From assembly GCA_026874595.1 (NCBI GenBank), contig CM049313.1, forward strand, positions 74,208,659 through 74,272,658: 64,000 nucleotides of DNA, written 5' to 3'. Below the pieces are notes generated by a model. That model worked only from the letters and a program-made list of their open reading frames with translations, ran no database searches and had not been told where the DNA came from. This stretch comes from Sipunculus nudus. Lineage: Eukaryota; Annelida; Sipuncula; Golfingiida; Sipunculidae. Within the stretch, counting starts at the first letter, position 1; each line of letters opens with the position of its first letter. The position numbers were made by a program, and so were the translations under genes. Below, piece by piece: positions 12,101-24,428 of this stretch.

Positions 12101-15100
12101 TTCCGAAGGATGCCCCTGTGCCAGGTCTGTCCATCCAGGCCTCTGTAAAACAAAAGAAAAATTATTATATCTGGTTTTATGTGACTGTTCTGGTTAAAAA
12201 GACACAGAAAGTAACAATGACAACGTTGATTAAGTTTAAAGTTTGATGCATCTGATTTGCAAAGGCCATAATTGGGTTACAGGTGTATCTTTTGTAGTTG
12301 CATCTTTTGCTTCAAAAAATATTTAAAATGGTATAAAAGCTGTAATTTACAAGGTTGGGAGTTATTTCCATGATCATGACCAACATTGACAGCATGTCAG
12401 CAACGAATAAACAATGAGAAATTGCTTTGAAAGAGTATTGTGGATCTGTTGTAATTTCATGATTAATCATCAGTAAAATTTGATTTTTCATTTCATTATG
12501 AAATTGCTGACCAAATAAAGACTTCTACATCATCTCAGCTGGTATATAGGCCCACATATTGGCTCGTGTATCAAATAACTCTACAGCTTATAGGTGTGTA
12601 TGGTAAACTTCATTATTGATTTATTAATAAACAATTTTTAGAGTTTGCTTACATAAATTATACATGAAAACACACCTTCTTTCATCACAAAACCTGAGTA
12701 ATGTGCAAAACTCTTAATCATTTACAAGGTATGGCACTGCAAGGCCATTCATCAGACCATTTATATTAACTGGGTGATCAATTATAAACGATCCCATCAG
12801 TAGTTTTAATGCAATATTAACCAATAATGAATGACAGAGGTGGACATCAGGTTTTGTGGAATTATAACTACAGTAACCTTTTGACTGTAGAGTTACAGCA
12901 CTGCCCATGATCTCGTTCATGACACCTGGTGATGGTTCTACCACGTTCCTCTTCGTAATCTTAGGTGATGCTGACTGCTGGGCCTGAAAAATCATTGATA
13001 CTACCACTAAAAGAATTCATACCCACAGACAACTCCAGTACTGCTTAAACATCTGCTAGCAAAAAAAACATTGTATAAAAGTCACTCTGTACTGTTGATC
13101 AAAGTCTGGTCATTGCCACTGTGAGACATACACCACCCTGTCCACCAGGCAAACCTCTTAACTTACAGACATCTTGATTAGTAATGCCTCAGATGTGAGC
13201 GCTTGTGAATATTAAAAAGAATATCAGGGGATGTGATCTGCAATGAATAATCATTCTGAGTGCCATATCTACATCTGGACCATATATGGTCTCTTCTGCA
13301 TATGAGGACCATTGTTCATACTGTAGATTAAGATAATATTGTGGGGCTAAAATTTTGTGATTTTTGTGCAATTTGTGGGGTATTTGAATTCATGGAAAGG
13401 GAGTGCAAATGTTACCAATTTGTGGTTTATTATCTACATCAACGCAATGAAGAAAAGAACATATTTACAGGTAATAGGCCTTCACAGGTAGCTGGCTTGA
13501 GAGGCTCATCACACTGTCTGCCTGTACTACAGTCAGACAGCCTGTCAGTGCTGAACAAATAACTCTCGCTCACACTAGCCAAACAAAAGAATTAATTAAT
13601 TGGCTTTGACTAACACCTGTGGATGGATTCATCAGCACTTAGTTATCACATCAGATCACACCACATCCACAGAAAATGGAAACCCTCACTTGATCAGAAA
13701 AACAATGAAACGGAACACAAGAAAGGTTTAAACTTTTAAATCAAGTACATACCCTTTGTTACAGGTAGCGCCTGTAAATTAAGGAAGGGGCAGTGAGACA
13801 ACAGATTCATTCAGGATTCAAAGTGCCAACTATTTGGTAAGAGAAAATTTTAACTCAGGTGACACATGGGTCATGACGCTCAGCCGACTGACATGATGTG
13901 ACAAAATGTCCTTGCACCGGCAACTAATAACGATAAAGTAGGTGGCATCATTGTTCATGAATATTAGCTTAAGTTCATCAAGACCCATGAGCACAACAAA
14001 TTTGACGACAATCCAACCAGCCTTTCTTGAGGAATCTGGCAATTCATGTGTATTTTGCATTATTTCTGGGGTGCTCAAACATACCCTAAAACCCTAAGAA
14101 TATAGGTCGCAATGACCGAATTTCAGGTTTCTGGGGAGAACTTTTGAGGAACTCTCAGGATATCAAGTTAGAAGATTCTGGGGACAATGGTTATGATTTG
14201 TGCCCTACTTTGGTTTCAAATTTTCTGTTATTCTGAGGGGTGCTTTTAAACCCCATAGCTCAGTGAATATGGGTAACAGAGACCTAATTTCAAGTTTCCT
14301 TGGATATTTTTCACAGACCTCCCTGGATGTCAAGTTAGTAGATTCTAAGACCAATGGTTACAATTTGTGTCTTGTCAACGGACGACTAGCTGCATCTGTA
14401 AAGGTCTCAAAAATAAAGAAAAAAAAAAGGGTTAAACTTTTAAAAAATCCAGGTGACGCCACCAGTCTGCAAGATCTAATAAAAGACTCCATGATCAATA
14501 TGCATGCAAAGAATCATGGTAATAAATGCATTAATTGTTCAGACAATGGAGCTTTATATCATATTTTTAATTATTCTGGGGGGTATTTCTGAGCCCTATA
14601 GCTTGGAGAATATTGATAACAGAGACCTAATGTCAAGAGACTTTTCATGGATCTCCCTGGATGTCAAGTGAGAAGATTCCAGGTCCAGTGGTTAGGATCT
14701 GTGCCCTGTTAACAGATGAACGCATCTTAAGAGATCTCAAAAATAGAGAAAAAAATTCATAAAAATCGAAAAAATACAGGTGACGCCACCAGACTGCAGA
14801 AACTGATGAAACATTTCATGATCAATATCAATGCAAAGAATCATGGTGATCAGTGCAAAAGTTGTTCAGATACTTGAACTTTTGTTTCAAATTTTCCATT
14901 ATTCTGGAGGGAACTTCAGAGCCCCATAGTTCAGAGTTTATTGGTAACAGAGACCACAGAGACTTTTCATGGGCCTCCCTGCATGTCAAGAGAGAAGATT
15001 CTAGGTCCAGTTGTTACGATTTGTGCCCTATTAACAGATGACTGCATCTCAAAGTCTCGAAAAAAGAGAAAAAAATTTGTAAAAATAATAAAAAATAAAG

Positions 15101-18100
15101 GTGGCGCAACAAGTCTGCAGAAACTGATGAAACATTCCATGACCAATATCCATGCAAAGAATCATGGTTATCAATGCATTATTTGTTCAGATACTGGACC
15201 TTTTGTATCAAAATTTCTATTATTCTGGGGGGTACTTCAGAGCCCAATAGCTCGAAGAATATGGGTAACAGAGACCAAATGTTAGGTTTCCAAGCAGACT
15301 TTTCATGGACCTCCCTGCATATTAAGAGAGAAGATTCTAGGTCCAGTCGTTACGATTTGTGCCCTGTTTACAGATGACCTGATCTTTTAAGGTCTCAAAA
15401 ATAGAGAAAAAAAATCGTAAAAAATAATAAAAAACAGATAAAGCCACAAGTCTGCAGAAACTGATGAAACACTTCATGATCAATATCTATGCAAAGAATC
15501 ATGGTGATCAATACATTAGTTGTTCAGATACTTGAGCTTTTGTATCAAATTTCCCATTATTCTGGGGGGTACTTCGGAGCACCATAGCTCTAAGAATATA
15601 GGTAACAGAGACCTAATTCCAGGTTTTCAAGGAGATTTTTAATGGACCTCCCTGGATGTAAAGCTAGAAGATTCCAGGTCCAGCGGTTACTATTTGTGCC
15701 CTGTTGAAGGACAGACGGCCGGAGGGACGACTGACAAAGGGTGATTAATTGCTATAGCTCAGATGACTTACAGTCAGCTGAACTAAAAACTCACATACCA
15801 GCTTACAGGGGCATCATGACAGAATTTTACTCTTCTGAAAATGAGCTGAGCATAATTGGTTGACTAGTATTCTGTGTTGCTCACTCACGGCTCACACTTA
15901 TATACAACTATCAGTAATATTTGGAGTACGCTCCCGAGGCAGCGGAAATCTTGCGCTTCTAAAGAAGCAACTGATTTTCACGCTGCCAGCTTTGACCGTT
16001 TATGATATATTTAGACACCAGATGGCGGTTTGTTGTCCACTGAAATAAACGTGCGTACGATGTTACAAGCAGCCAATCAGATGCCAATAAACAAACACTC
16101 GCCAGGCATCCTGGCTCCGCCCTTTGCCGCGCTTCAAGCGCCGCTTGATAAGATTCCGGTCGAATTTAAATTGCTCCCTCTGCATTCTCGCATCATCGAC
16201 CGATTCGATTATGACATTATGACTGTGTTAGCGTAGCCATGTATCTGTTGTCTGCAGAACTGAAACTAGCCAGCGAGGTGTGCACGCAGCCTTTGTTGGT
16301 ACGTTTCGTTTGAATTACAGCTCACCGGCCGAGCATCCTATGTGCGCAAGGCCCTAAGCAAACCACGTCAGAGGCAATACTCTCTGAGCCTGTGGCCTGT
16401 TCAGACGGTTACGCTGGGGGATGAGCTGTCACTCAAAAAGAAATGAATATGATTGGCCCCGTGTATTCCTCGCTTGGCTTTGTCTTCCAGCACAAGGTCT
16501 CATCTGATTGGACAAAAATACAGTGCTCCCCTCTGGTGTTGCAATTCAGGATACGAGGTCATAACAAACAGCGCCTTACGATATAGGAAGTAGCCCTATA
16601 GGTAAAGCACTGTGTAAAGAGCGTATATTTGGAGGAAATACTGCGCATCTTATTAATGGCTAACTTTATGCACACATCTGTAGTCAGCAATATTTGGAAC
16701 TAGAATACGGGTAGTCGACAAGCAACTTCTTGTATCCGCCGAAATCAGAGTGGAACGGGTGAAGTGAGGCATGGATTGAGTGGCAAGGGAAAACAGAGTG
16801 AGGTGTGTTGCATATTAGCATGGATGTCTGCAGCCAAAATGTATATGTAGGTTGCGCCACCTACCACAAATGCAGAAAGCTGTCATATAAATGTAGGTGG
16901 CGCCACCTGCCAAAAAAATTCAAGAAAGCAATCCAAGATGTATAAACATGCAAAATCTTTAGGCAGATAAGTCAAACTACTACAGAGATATGAGTGATTT
17001 TAGCCCACGGCAAACAAACAGACAGACGCTGTGCAAAAATGGTTGCAGGTGGCCCCTCATGTTTTGTGTATGATAAAGAGCTATGTGATATCTATACACA
17101 TGCAATTTTGGCCTAATAGGTCAAATGGTTCCCGAGATATGAGCTTGGATGTCTGCAGCGTAAACTAGAATGTAGGGGCGCCACCTGTATCAAAATCCAG
17201 AAAGCTTTCCAAGATGTATAAACCTGCAAGATTTTAGGTAGTTATGTCAAACCACTACAGACATATGAGTAATTTTATCCCATGGCAGACAAACAGACGT
17301 ATGCTAGGCAAAAATGGTTGCAGGAGGCGCCACCATTTTTAGTGTATGTTATAAAGCTATCCAAGGGCTATGTTTGTATAAAATTTTTAGCCTGATCGGT
17401 CAAATGGTTCCCAAGATATGAGATTGAATGTCTGCAGCGTAAACATGAATGTAGGTGGCGCCACCTGTCACAAAATCGAAAAAGCTATCCAGGATGTATA
17501 CACATGCTAAATTTCAGATGGATAAGTCCAACCAATGCAGAGATATGAGTGATTTTATCCCAAGGCAGATGAACAGATGGACGCAGTTCAAAAATGGTTG
17601 CAGGTGGCGCCACAAATTTTAGTGTATGGCCGTGTCCGCACTTGCAAAAAATCCGGATCGTGAACCGGTTTACCCTGTCCGCACTAGGCTACTAATCCAC
17701 ATCAGTTCGGTTTTCTGTAGTCCGCTTGAAAGGCGGTCTACAGTAGTCTGGTTTACTTTAGTCCGGTTTACAGTAAACCGGTTTCTAGTGCGTACAGGCA
17801 AACTCGCTTCTAGTCAGAATGAGTCCTGTTTCAGAGAACGGTCTTCACCGCTACCTATGATATTGCCAAGCATGCATTGCGTGAGGAAGCGTCCAGTTGC
17901 AGGACTGATTCGGATTACAAACTAAGTGCGAACAGGAAGCTCAATTTGTGTTGTATAAACCGGTTTAGACATTTGTGAGGGGAACTACAGTGCAGATGCA
18001 AAGCGGACTACTTCGAGACTAAAGTAAACCAGTTTAGCATGAACCGGTTTAGATGTGAACCAAGTGCGGATACGGCCTATGTTATAAAGCTATCCAAGGG

Positions 18101-21100
18101 CTACATTTGTGTAAAATTTTTAGCCTGAACGGTCAAACGGTTCCCGAGATATGTGGGTTTATGTGTGGAAACAGACGCACAAATGGACACAGAGCACAGA
18201 GGAAAGGTCAGAGGTCAAAACAAAATCAGGGCACAGCAGTTCATATGTGACCCGAACATAATCCCGGGTTTCGTAAAATTCCGCCCAGCGGTAATGGAGA
18301 AGTTCTCCGGACACCTACGCTGCGGCGGCGGCATCCAACTGAAAACATAGAGTGTACTTTACAAACACATACCATTGAAAGCAAATGAGTTTACCCAGAA
18401 CTTGTCTTTAAAGCCAATGAAAAGCCTTGGTAACCATGGTTACAAACATTTGGACATATGTACCGTTCTCGCCATGGCAGAAGTATCACTTTGCACGATA
18501 GTGTATGTGGTATAATTCTTAAATATTTCACTGGAAATTTTGAAACGAATAAAACTCGGAGAAATGTTTTCAGTTTCAAGTAAAGTTTGATACTGTTTCA
18601 TTGTAACCATTAATCAGCATTACAGGGGGCCATGTTTGTGCAATATATGGGAAAAAATTGCATGGACAAGAGAATATTTACATAAATCACGTAGTATTAC
18701 TAGCAATTTACAGGAATAAATAATTCAGCACATTTATTGTATTTACCAATGTCATTCATAAATAAAGTAATTAACAATTTTATGTACCATTATTGAAAAC
18801 TTGGCAGCCAGTGATGGTAACTATAGATGAAATCAACCAGCTGCCATCAAGATATTATCTGACCATGTGAATTTTTCATCGTTGGAATCATGAATTTGTG
18901 GTTTTCTTTGACCCATGAAAACCACAAAAATAAAATCCCAACTAATATTTCTGAATCTAGAGTATTTATTTTAATTAACACAACATAATCATGGGTTTCT
19001 GCCATTCATGTAAAAAAGAATTTCAACCACATACCTCTGGAGTAAGTGATCTTCCAGGTATTGGAGACCCCCGATTTCTGGCGATAATTGGTTGAACCAT
19101 GGGTTTATCTTCCCCTTCCATCACAAAGCCTCTATTGTCTGCTTCCTGGTGAAGACTCTTTCTCTTCTTCATCAAAGCAAGTATTACATTTGTAAAATTA
19201 ATATTAATTAATCTCACATAGCCATTCTATTATTATTCTGATCTACCCATTTGGCACATGGTAGTGTAATGTTCAGGACTTTTGACTATTCACAGCAAAA
19301 TTGTGGCTTCATACCTGTACCCAACCATTCTATATATTATGAACTCTATAATAATAACCTACCCACAAGCAATTTATGTCAGACATAACTGTAACTTAAT
19401 TTTATACATAAACCACTGCAGTATACTGTTCCTACAACAAGGGTGTGTATAACTATTCTTATGATCTGGCCTCTTTGAGTATTTTGTTTAGAAATTTAAA
19501 TGGAATCCAATATCAATTTATCAAATTAAAATAATAAATTTCTTGACTCTTTATTGATAGTGGAGCAAAAACAGTGCTATATAATTCAATGCACAAAGTC
19601 TGGTTCAAGTGATAAAAACTCAGAAATATATAACAAGAAAAGAACAAGTAAAAACACAGTTTTGAACCCCAGTTATGCCATAAAACTTTGTAAAACTTCT
19701 AATAAATCTGTTTAATCATAAGATACCTCCTCCTCAATCACTCTGTCTGCTTTTTCTGCCTCCTTCACAGAGATGACACTTCCAATAGGAGGGGTCCCTG
19801 CTTTCTTCCCTGCTGACCTTGGCACATCTGGTGCCTCAACGTAGGGTACAGCTTTACCTGAAATTAGAATATATATAACATGTGGCACTGATGCAATTCC
19901 TTCTCTCTCCTGAGAGCCCATGCATGTAATGGAAATGTCTCATACATATGGATATTAGTGTCACAATTTTAAGAGATGATGACTTAATTATCAGGATGCC
20001 TCCAGCATAGCTATTTCACACATTATGAATGGTATTATCAATGGTTCAGATGTAAAATGTGACAAGATGTCAAAAAATGTCCTGAGGCCTTAAGGTGGGT
20101 TCCATGTGCGTGTATATGTGTATGTGTGTATATGCGTGAAAAAATAAAGGAGTTTTGTCTAAAGTTTTGCCCATGTGCCTGTATATGTGTGAGCTGGCAG
20201 ACATATATATTTGTACGTGGATCTAGCAGACCTTTCACAAAAAAATGGTAAAGTGACATAATTGTACCCTGACCCCAAGTTCACACAGACCCTATGTGTG
20301 AAAATTGCTTCTGTGGCGAATTTCACACATATACGCATGTAAACACTGATGGACACATGGAAACACCCCAATTACAAAATCATATGAGCAATTTTGGTTA
20401 ATTTCATCCCCTTTGGTTTTAAATTGTCTTTATTCAGATGGCAAGGGAGTGCTTTCAGGGTTCACTGGGTTTCGCCAGGTGATCACCAGGCACTTGTCCA
20501 AGGGCGCATTTTAGTTGTGACTGTCACAGCAAATGCACGCTTCTTATTTTATTGTTTTATTATTATCTGTATACTTGTGTACTTGCTTACTTGATAACTC
20601 GCATTTTACATTATGAACTTTTTAGACAGTATAGTTCTTCATTACCCACACCTGTGAGTTTGTTGTTTGGATAACACAAATATTCATGCACATGGAAAAA
20701 CCCCTTTGTAAGCTGCAAGCCACTCTCCAGATCCTGCAGCCTGCGCTAAATGATGAGTAGGGAAGAAACACCCTAGTTGACCATGGGATCAACCAATTAC
20801 CCCTCCCACACACGGAAGACACTCTTCCCTATTGCCTATGAAGTAAGCTTCACTAAAAAGGTTAGTAGGAGCGCTTTTTTTTTGCTTGGTCACATATCTT
20901 AAAGTCACATCTACAACCAATGACTTACATGAATTTTTCACATGCAAGTCACTGATGAAAATGTACTGACACAGACAGTAAATTCAGATATATAAATATA
21001 AATCATGTCCATATCAGCATATCTGAGCATTTTACTCAAGTTCCTAGTTTACCAGTGCATAATAACATATCAGAAAACTTATTAGTAATAAGTCTGTAAT

Positions 21101-21228
21101 AGAAATATATAAACTCTTTGAAGTAAAGCAAACAGCTTTGATCAATGTTCATGAATCTTACCTTCATCTTTTTTCTCTGATGGCACTTTTGGTGAGTGTT
21201 TTTTATTTTTCTTCCTTAGTTTTTCCAT
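8585..21228 (-). CDS. coiled-coil protein gene, ten coding exons, 518 residues
   Basis: I do not recognise this gene. Exons in transcript order are 21228-21162, 19857-19727, 19166-19035, 12983-12878, 12142-12077, 11454-11258, 10728-10597, 10163-10071, 9754-9694 and 9156-8585. All junctions are GT-AG and stay in one frame; total coding length is 1557 bases. The product starts MEKLRKKNKKHSPKVPSEKK. It has a basic, low-complexity N-terminal 145 residues, then a charged helical region from about residue 168 to the end. That region includes AYVPYVYARDCVRRMVEDMK (about 190), a Gln/Glu-rich coiled coil (330-395), an Ala/Val break with NPLAGAAVVATVAK, an acidic stretch and a last coiled coil rich in ERRE/EQER. 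No signal peptide or membrane segment is visible. A cytoskeletal or ciliary role is only a guess from composition. Confidence 0.85.
9694..9754 (-). CDS. coding exon 9 of the coiled-coil gene
   Basis: 61 bp between an acceptor ending TTTTAG and donor GTAAGTAAC. It encodes NDAVSSLTRRLDDTNAKLTR and leaves one base to complete the next codon. Confidence 0.8.
10071..10163 (-). CDS. coding exon 8 of the coiled-coil gene
   Basis: 93 bp, phase 0 at both ends. Acceptor ATTGCAG, donor GTTAGATA. It encodes a heptad-like segment with KVLLLDKKSLLVQNRVEYER. Confidence 0.8.
10597..10728 (-). CDS. coding exon 7 of the coiled-coil gene
   Basis: 132 bp, phase 0 at both ends. Acceptor TTATAG, donor GTAAGTATG. 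It starts SQFNVFVMSLRTQYAQK and ends QQYWDEALA. Confidence 0.82.
11258..11454 (-). CDS. coding exon 6 of the coiled-coil gene
   Basis: 197 bp. Acceptor GATATTGCAG, donor GTAAAAATG. It encodes the most distinctive stretch (HHAYVPYVYARDCVRRM, then KKMKKNHVRIVHDIEFNY), the best query for finding homologues. Confidence 0.85.
12077..12142 (-). CDS. coding exon 5 of the coiled-coil gene
   Basis: 66 bp. Acceptor TTTTACAG, donor GTAAATTTG. It encodes AWMDRPGTGASFGRKSSKET in a low-complexity linker. Confidence 0.8.
12878..12983 (-). CDS. coding exon 4 of the coiled-coil gene
   Basis: 106 bp. Acceptor TTTTTCAG, donor GTTACTG. It encodes SASPKITKRNVVEPSPGVMN and onwards. The intron upstream of it (12984-19034, 6 kb) holds two hairpin-headed repeat elements. 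Confidence 0.8.
14085..15790 (-). repeat. family C hairpin-headed tandem-repeat element (330-bp units)
   Basis: About five diverged units of 320-340 bp, recognised by TAACAGAGACC at about 14276, 14618, 14947, 15268 and 15606. Each carries a GACGCCACC-like block and CATGATCAATAT. On the minus strand the array is preceded by a GTCC/GGCC-rich stretch (15700-15745) and a hairpin (15756-15784) pairing AGTTCAGCTGACT with AGTCATCTGAGCT around a three-base loop. The same head occurs at 54041, 60574 and 61703. It lies in the large intron of the coiled-coil gene, in the same orientation as that gene. Confidence 0.75.
15870..16690. other. GC-richer, CpG-containing segment in the 6-kb intron
   Basis: This stretch is visibly richer in G, C and CpG than its surroundings. 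It contains CCAAT-type boxes on both strands (AGCCAATCAG near 16073 and GATTGGCC near 16450) and a GCTCCGCCC box near 16115. An ATG at 16239 opens a 20-codon frame up to a possible donor GTACGTTT. It could be an intronic promoter or an undescribed repeat. No protein family is recognisable. Confidence 0.3.
16700..18347 (-). repeat. family A hairpin-headed repeat element with GGCGCC palindromes (interrupted)
   Basis: Minus-strand copy of the family seen at 28263-29748. On the minus strand it starts with a CCG-rich head (18325-18340), although the 5' hairpin itself is lost. It then has alternating half-units containing AGGTGGCGCCACCT palindromes (such as 16889, 17454 and 17602). It ends with GGCGGATAC (16732-16740), a short hairpin and CCCGTATTCTAG (16700). 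A separate element (17628-18077) is inserted in it. Confidence 0.75.
17628..18077. mobile_element. 450-bp MITE nested in the family A element
   Basis: Terminal inverted repeats GGCCGTGTCCGCACTTG and CAAGTGCGGATACGGCC match at 16 of 17 positions. They are flanked by a TAT triplet on both sides (17625-17627 and 18078-18080). Removing the element restores GTGTATGTTATAAAGC, which is found intact in the neighbouring unit at about 17340. Inside are several AAACCGGTTT palindromes. A 3-bp duplication suggests a PIF/Harbinger-like source, but the triplet is not the usual TWA. The apparent open frame here has no protein support. Confidence 0.82.
18360..19030. other. intron sequence, nothing recognised
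   Basis: AT-rich 5' portion of the 6-kb intron of the coiled-coil gene. I see no repeat array, RNA gene or coding frame. Confidence 0.4.
19035..19166 (-). CDS. coding exon 3 of the coiled-coil gene
   Basis: 132 bp, phase 0. The donor GTATGTGG is clear. The acceptor (GATGAAG before AAGAG) has a weak pyrimidine tract and could shift by three bases. It encodes HQEADNRGFVMEGEDKPM and a Pro/Arg-rich end (GSPIPGRSLTPE). Confidence 0.7.
19727..19857 (-). CDS. coding exon 2 of the coiled-coil gene
   Basis: 131 bp. Acceptor ATTTCAG, donor GTATCTTA. It encodes KAVPYVEAPDVPRSAGKKAG and an acidic end (ADRVIEEE). Confidence 0.78.
20094..20370. repeat. MITE-like element with CATGTG-rich ends
   Basis: Ends GGTGGGTTCCATGTG (20094) and CACATGGAAACACCCC (to 20369) are imperfect inverted repeats enclosing about 275 bp rich in GTGTATATGTGTG. 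A related interior (GTGAAAATCGCTCCTGTGGC) occurs near 35614. It sits in an intron of the coiled-coil gene. Confidence 0.5.
21162..21228 (-). CDS. coding exon 1 of the coiled-coil gene
   Basis: The ATG at 21228 opens a Lys-rich start (MEKLRKKNKKHSPK). The donor is GTAAGATTC. The exon extends to 21252, where TTTTCAG marks an acceptor, so at least one noncoding 5' exon lies upstream, probably near 26177. Confidence 0.75.
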
Positions 21229-23699
21229 GATGAAAATCCTCTATGTATTTACCTGAAAATATCATTTACATTCACATATATTGTAACAGACTTAAAAAGA
21301 GCATTTTGATCGATATTACCAAATACATAACCATTTGATTAATTATCAAATAACTTTTTTTACATAAAGGTTAAAAGAACTGTTCTGGAATATTAAGATT
21401 TTTTTAAAAATCTATGAATGAAAAAAACATGATAATACTCTTAATTCATTGGACCTACCCTGTTGCTTCCAAAATATTGTGACAAGTGTGTTATAAGCAT
21501 CAGCTTGTGATAATTTTTTTTTTTTCTAAGTTAAGTATAAACATATGTTCATGTTTGAAAATGCTGTACATTTTCAGGTTAATAACTTTTATTTAATATT
21601 TAAATTTTTTTTTTATTGAGGTATATGTCTTCATTTTTTAAATGCTAACTTAACTACGTATATATGTACATCTGTAAAATTCCATTCTGGTTTGGAAGCA
21701 GTATCACTGGCTTCCTCTCATTTTATATTCTGGCATCAACCAGGCCAGGTGACTACTGCTCCTGCTGCCCTGGGTGCGTAATCGTCCCCATTGCTGTGTC
21801 ATACCCCAGGTAGCACAAAACATTTTTAAAACATTTTCAATATGTTGCATTAATGTTTCAACAGAACATCTTTTAAAAATGTTTTAAAAACATTTTTAAA
21901 ATGTTTTTAATAATGGCGCATAAATGTTACAATAGAACGTTTTTATCAAAACATTTTTGAAACATTTTTAAAACATCTTCAAAAACAGCGCATAAATGTT
22001 ATAACAAAACATTTTTTTAAAACATTTATAAAACATTTTTTTAACATTTTTCTCATAGAGTGCATAAATGGGTTCCCAAAACTTTTTTTTAACATTTTAA
22101 AAACATTTTAAAAATGTGTTTTAAATGTTGATGAAAAATGTTTACTTGAAACCTATATGAGACATATTAAAAATGTACAAGATGTAATATGACTTAAATA
22201 ACCCAATCCAATTTCAGGGATTTTCGTGACCGCGTCATCTGTCACTGCCTTAGGTATACCTGTGAATGAAATAGTTAAAAATGTTTAAAAAATATAAACA
22301 AATACAACAAAAAAAGTTTTAAAAAAAATTTAAAATGTTGATAAAAAATGTTTACTTGAATTATTTATGAGACTTATTTAAATTGTACAAGATGTAATAT
22401 ATATATATACACATATATACATATATACATATATATATTAATTAAATCTGTGTAATATTAATATATATTTAAATATAAACATTTTTTATCTGTGTAAATA
22501 TGTTACATACAAAGGAACTTTCTATATATATAGTAAATATCACAGTAGTGTATATTTTATTAATAAAATTGGCATCTTCAGATCTGAAGTTTAAAAGAGA
22601 GAAATAATTATTTTATATTAAAACAAAATTCTGCTTCTCGTTCCATATTTAAACTGAAATCCAGGAGGCAGTTTGTTCAGATCAAATTATAAATTCAGAA
22701 ATTAAGCTTTACAAAAAAAAACAATAAAAAAACTGGGCAATACGTGTCAAAAAGTACAGCATGTTCATATTGTGCTGATAATGTGGTCTAGTGCACTACA
22801 ACTATCAGTATGTAACTTATCATATAACCCTCCAGGGAACTCATGTCTTTTTTTACGGATTGCGGCTTAATTGGATCGACTAGAGTTACTGTGTCCCTGT
22901 GGAGACCACATTTTGGCGGGAAACTCAGCATACCAGACTAAACAGTTGAAGTGGAATGTCTGAGTGTTCAAGCTATTGTGAGTATATTTCATTTATCTTT
23001 TCCACTAATTTTCATTCATATTCATAATTTATAATTTCCAAATAGCTAATTAGTAGCAGAACCATTGGTACATTTGTTTATTAAAACTCATTGTGCCATG
23101 ATGCAAGCAAGGTTTCAATTCAGCTGGAGAGGGGTGACAGCCATCCAACCTGTATACAACAATATCATGACCACAACTGATTCTGCTGTACAAGAAATTT
23201 CAAACAGACACACACACATTTATTTATTTAGGGTAGAAAGTATAGAAGTAATAATGACAGAATAGGCACATACTCATAGGAAGATGTTTCTTTTGCTTAT
23301 ATCAGTATGTATAATTGATCATTTATAATTTATATTTATTATTTATAATATAAACATATATGGCAACATCATCAGCATTTTTTACAGGTCATTTTTATAA
23401 TCAAGTTTACTAAATTTTCATTCAGACTGGTTGTTTTATATACATCTTGTTATTGTGTGTGTGTGGTTATTCACTTGTTTTAAGTTAATAAAATTTGGGG
23501 TCAACATGTTACCCATAGTTTAGGTGTGTCTGCACCAGTCCTAATGAGCTGTCACCCAGTAACATACCAGCTTTCCAAGCATGCATTACAGAGCTGCATT
23601 AGGTTTAAAGGGCACCACTGACAGGCCAAGCTTTAACTGTGACATTCCCGTACAATTAAATGACATACACCGACCACATGTCACCGTCTGCTGTGTTCT

Positions 23700-23835
23700 C
23701 TCTCTCTCTCTCTCTCTCTCTTTTATCTCTCTCTCTCTCTATATATATATAAACTCTCTCTTACTCACTCTATATATATTTATGTAAACTCTCTCTCCCT
23801 CTCTTTCTCCCTCTCTCTCTCTATATATATATTTA
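23700..23835. repeat. (TC)n/(TA)n microsatellite
   Basis: Compound CT and TA dinucleotide repeats with short interruptions. Confidence 0.9.
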
Positions 23836-23893
23836 TTCATAAGGCCAAAACAGGTTTCACTGGACATTTTTCCCTTGATCATTTGTGAAAAAA

Positions 23894-23895
<2 letters not shown>

Positions 23896-23932
<37 letters not shown>

Positions 23933-23946
23933 TATATATATATATC
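23896..23946. repeat. (TA)n microsatellite
   Basis: TA dinucleotide run with one interruption. Confidence 0.9.
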
Positions 23947-24428
23947 CTACTGAGCACTAATATATACATTATATATTTAAGTTTATATACATAATAAAAG
24001 AAAAATATTGTATTGGCAACTAAGATATCCCTGAAACAATATGCCGATATCACTTGATTATATATAGAAAAATGATATGTTTTGTACCTAAGATAATGTA
24101 CTATTTAAGTATTTTTAAACTGGTAACGCAAATAATATTGTGGTTTTTCTTTATGTTTTCTGAGTAAAGGGAACATTCTGTCTCATCTAGATGCACTTTT
24201 TTAAAGTAGTGTACTTTTTGTATTATCAATAAATTAAATAACTGTATTCTCCTATCAGATTTGTCAGGTATCATATGGTAATATACAATACAGTAGACAT
24301 TCAGTAATTGATTTACATCTTGTATGTAATAGGATAAATACATTCCTGTCAATTGATTACCTGCCCATTTAAAGTTTTTGTTTAGTGAATTTCATTTATG
24401 GTAATATGTACATATCTATTTCTACAGA

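Noticed and set aside
13745-13775. A 19-bp minus-strand microexon with good splice signals near 13755
   Set aside because: Inserting it between exons 3 and 4 introduces a stop or breaks phase, and the flanking exons already join in frame.
17626-17925. A 99-codon frame across the nested MITE
   Set aside because: It starts in the target duplication of the MITE and follows non-coding palindromes.
22880-22977. A possible plus-strand exon upstream of 24429 ending at GCTATT|GTGAGT
   Set aside because: The frame that would splice in phase has a stop a few codons upstream and no start codon, and the ATG frame hits a stop soon after joining.
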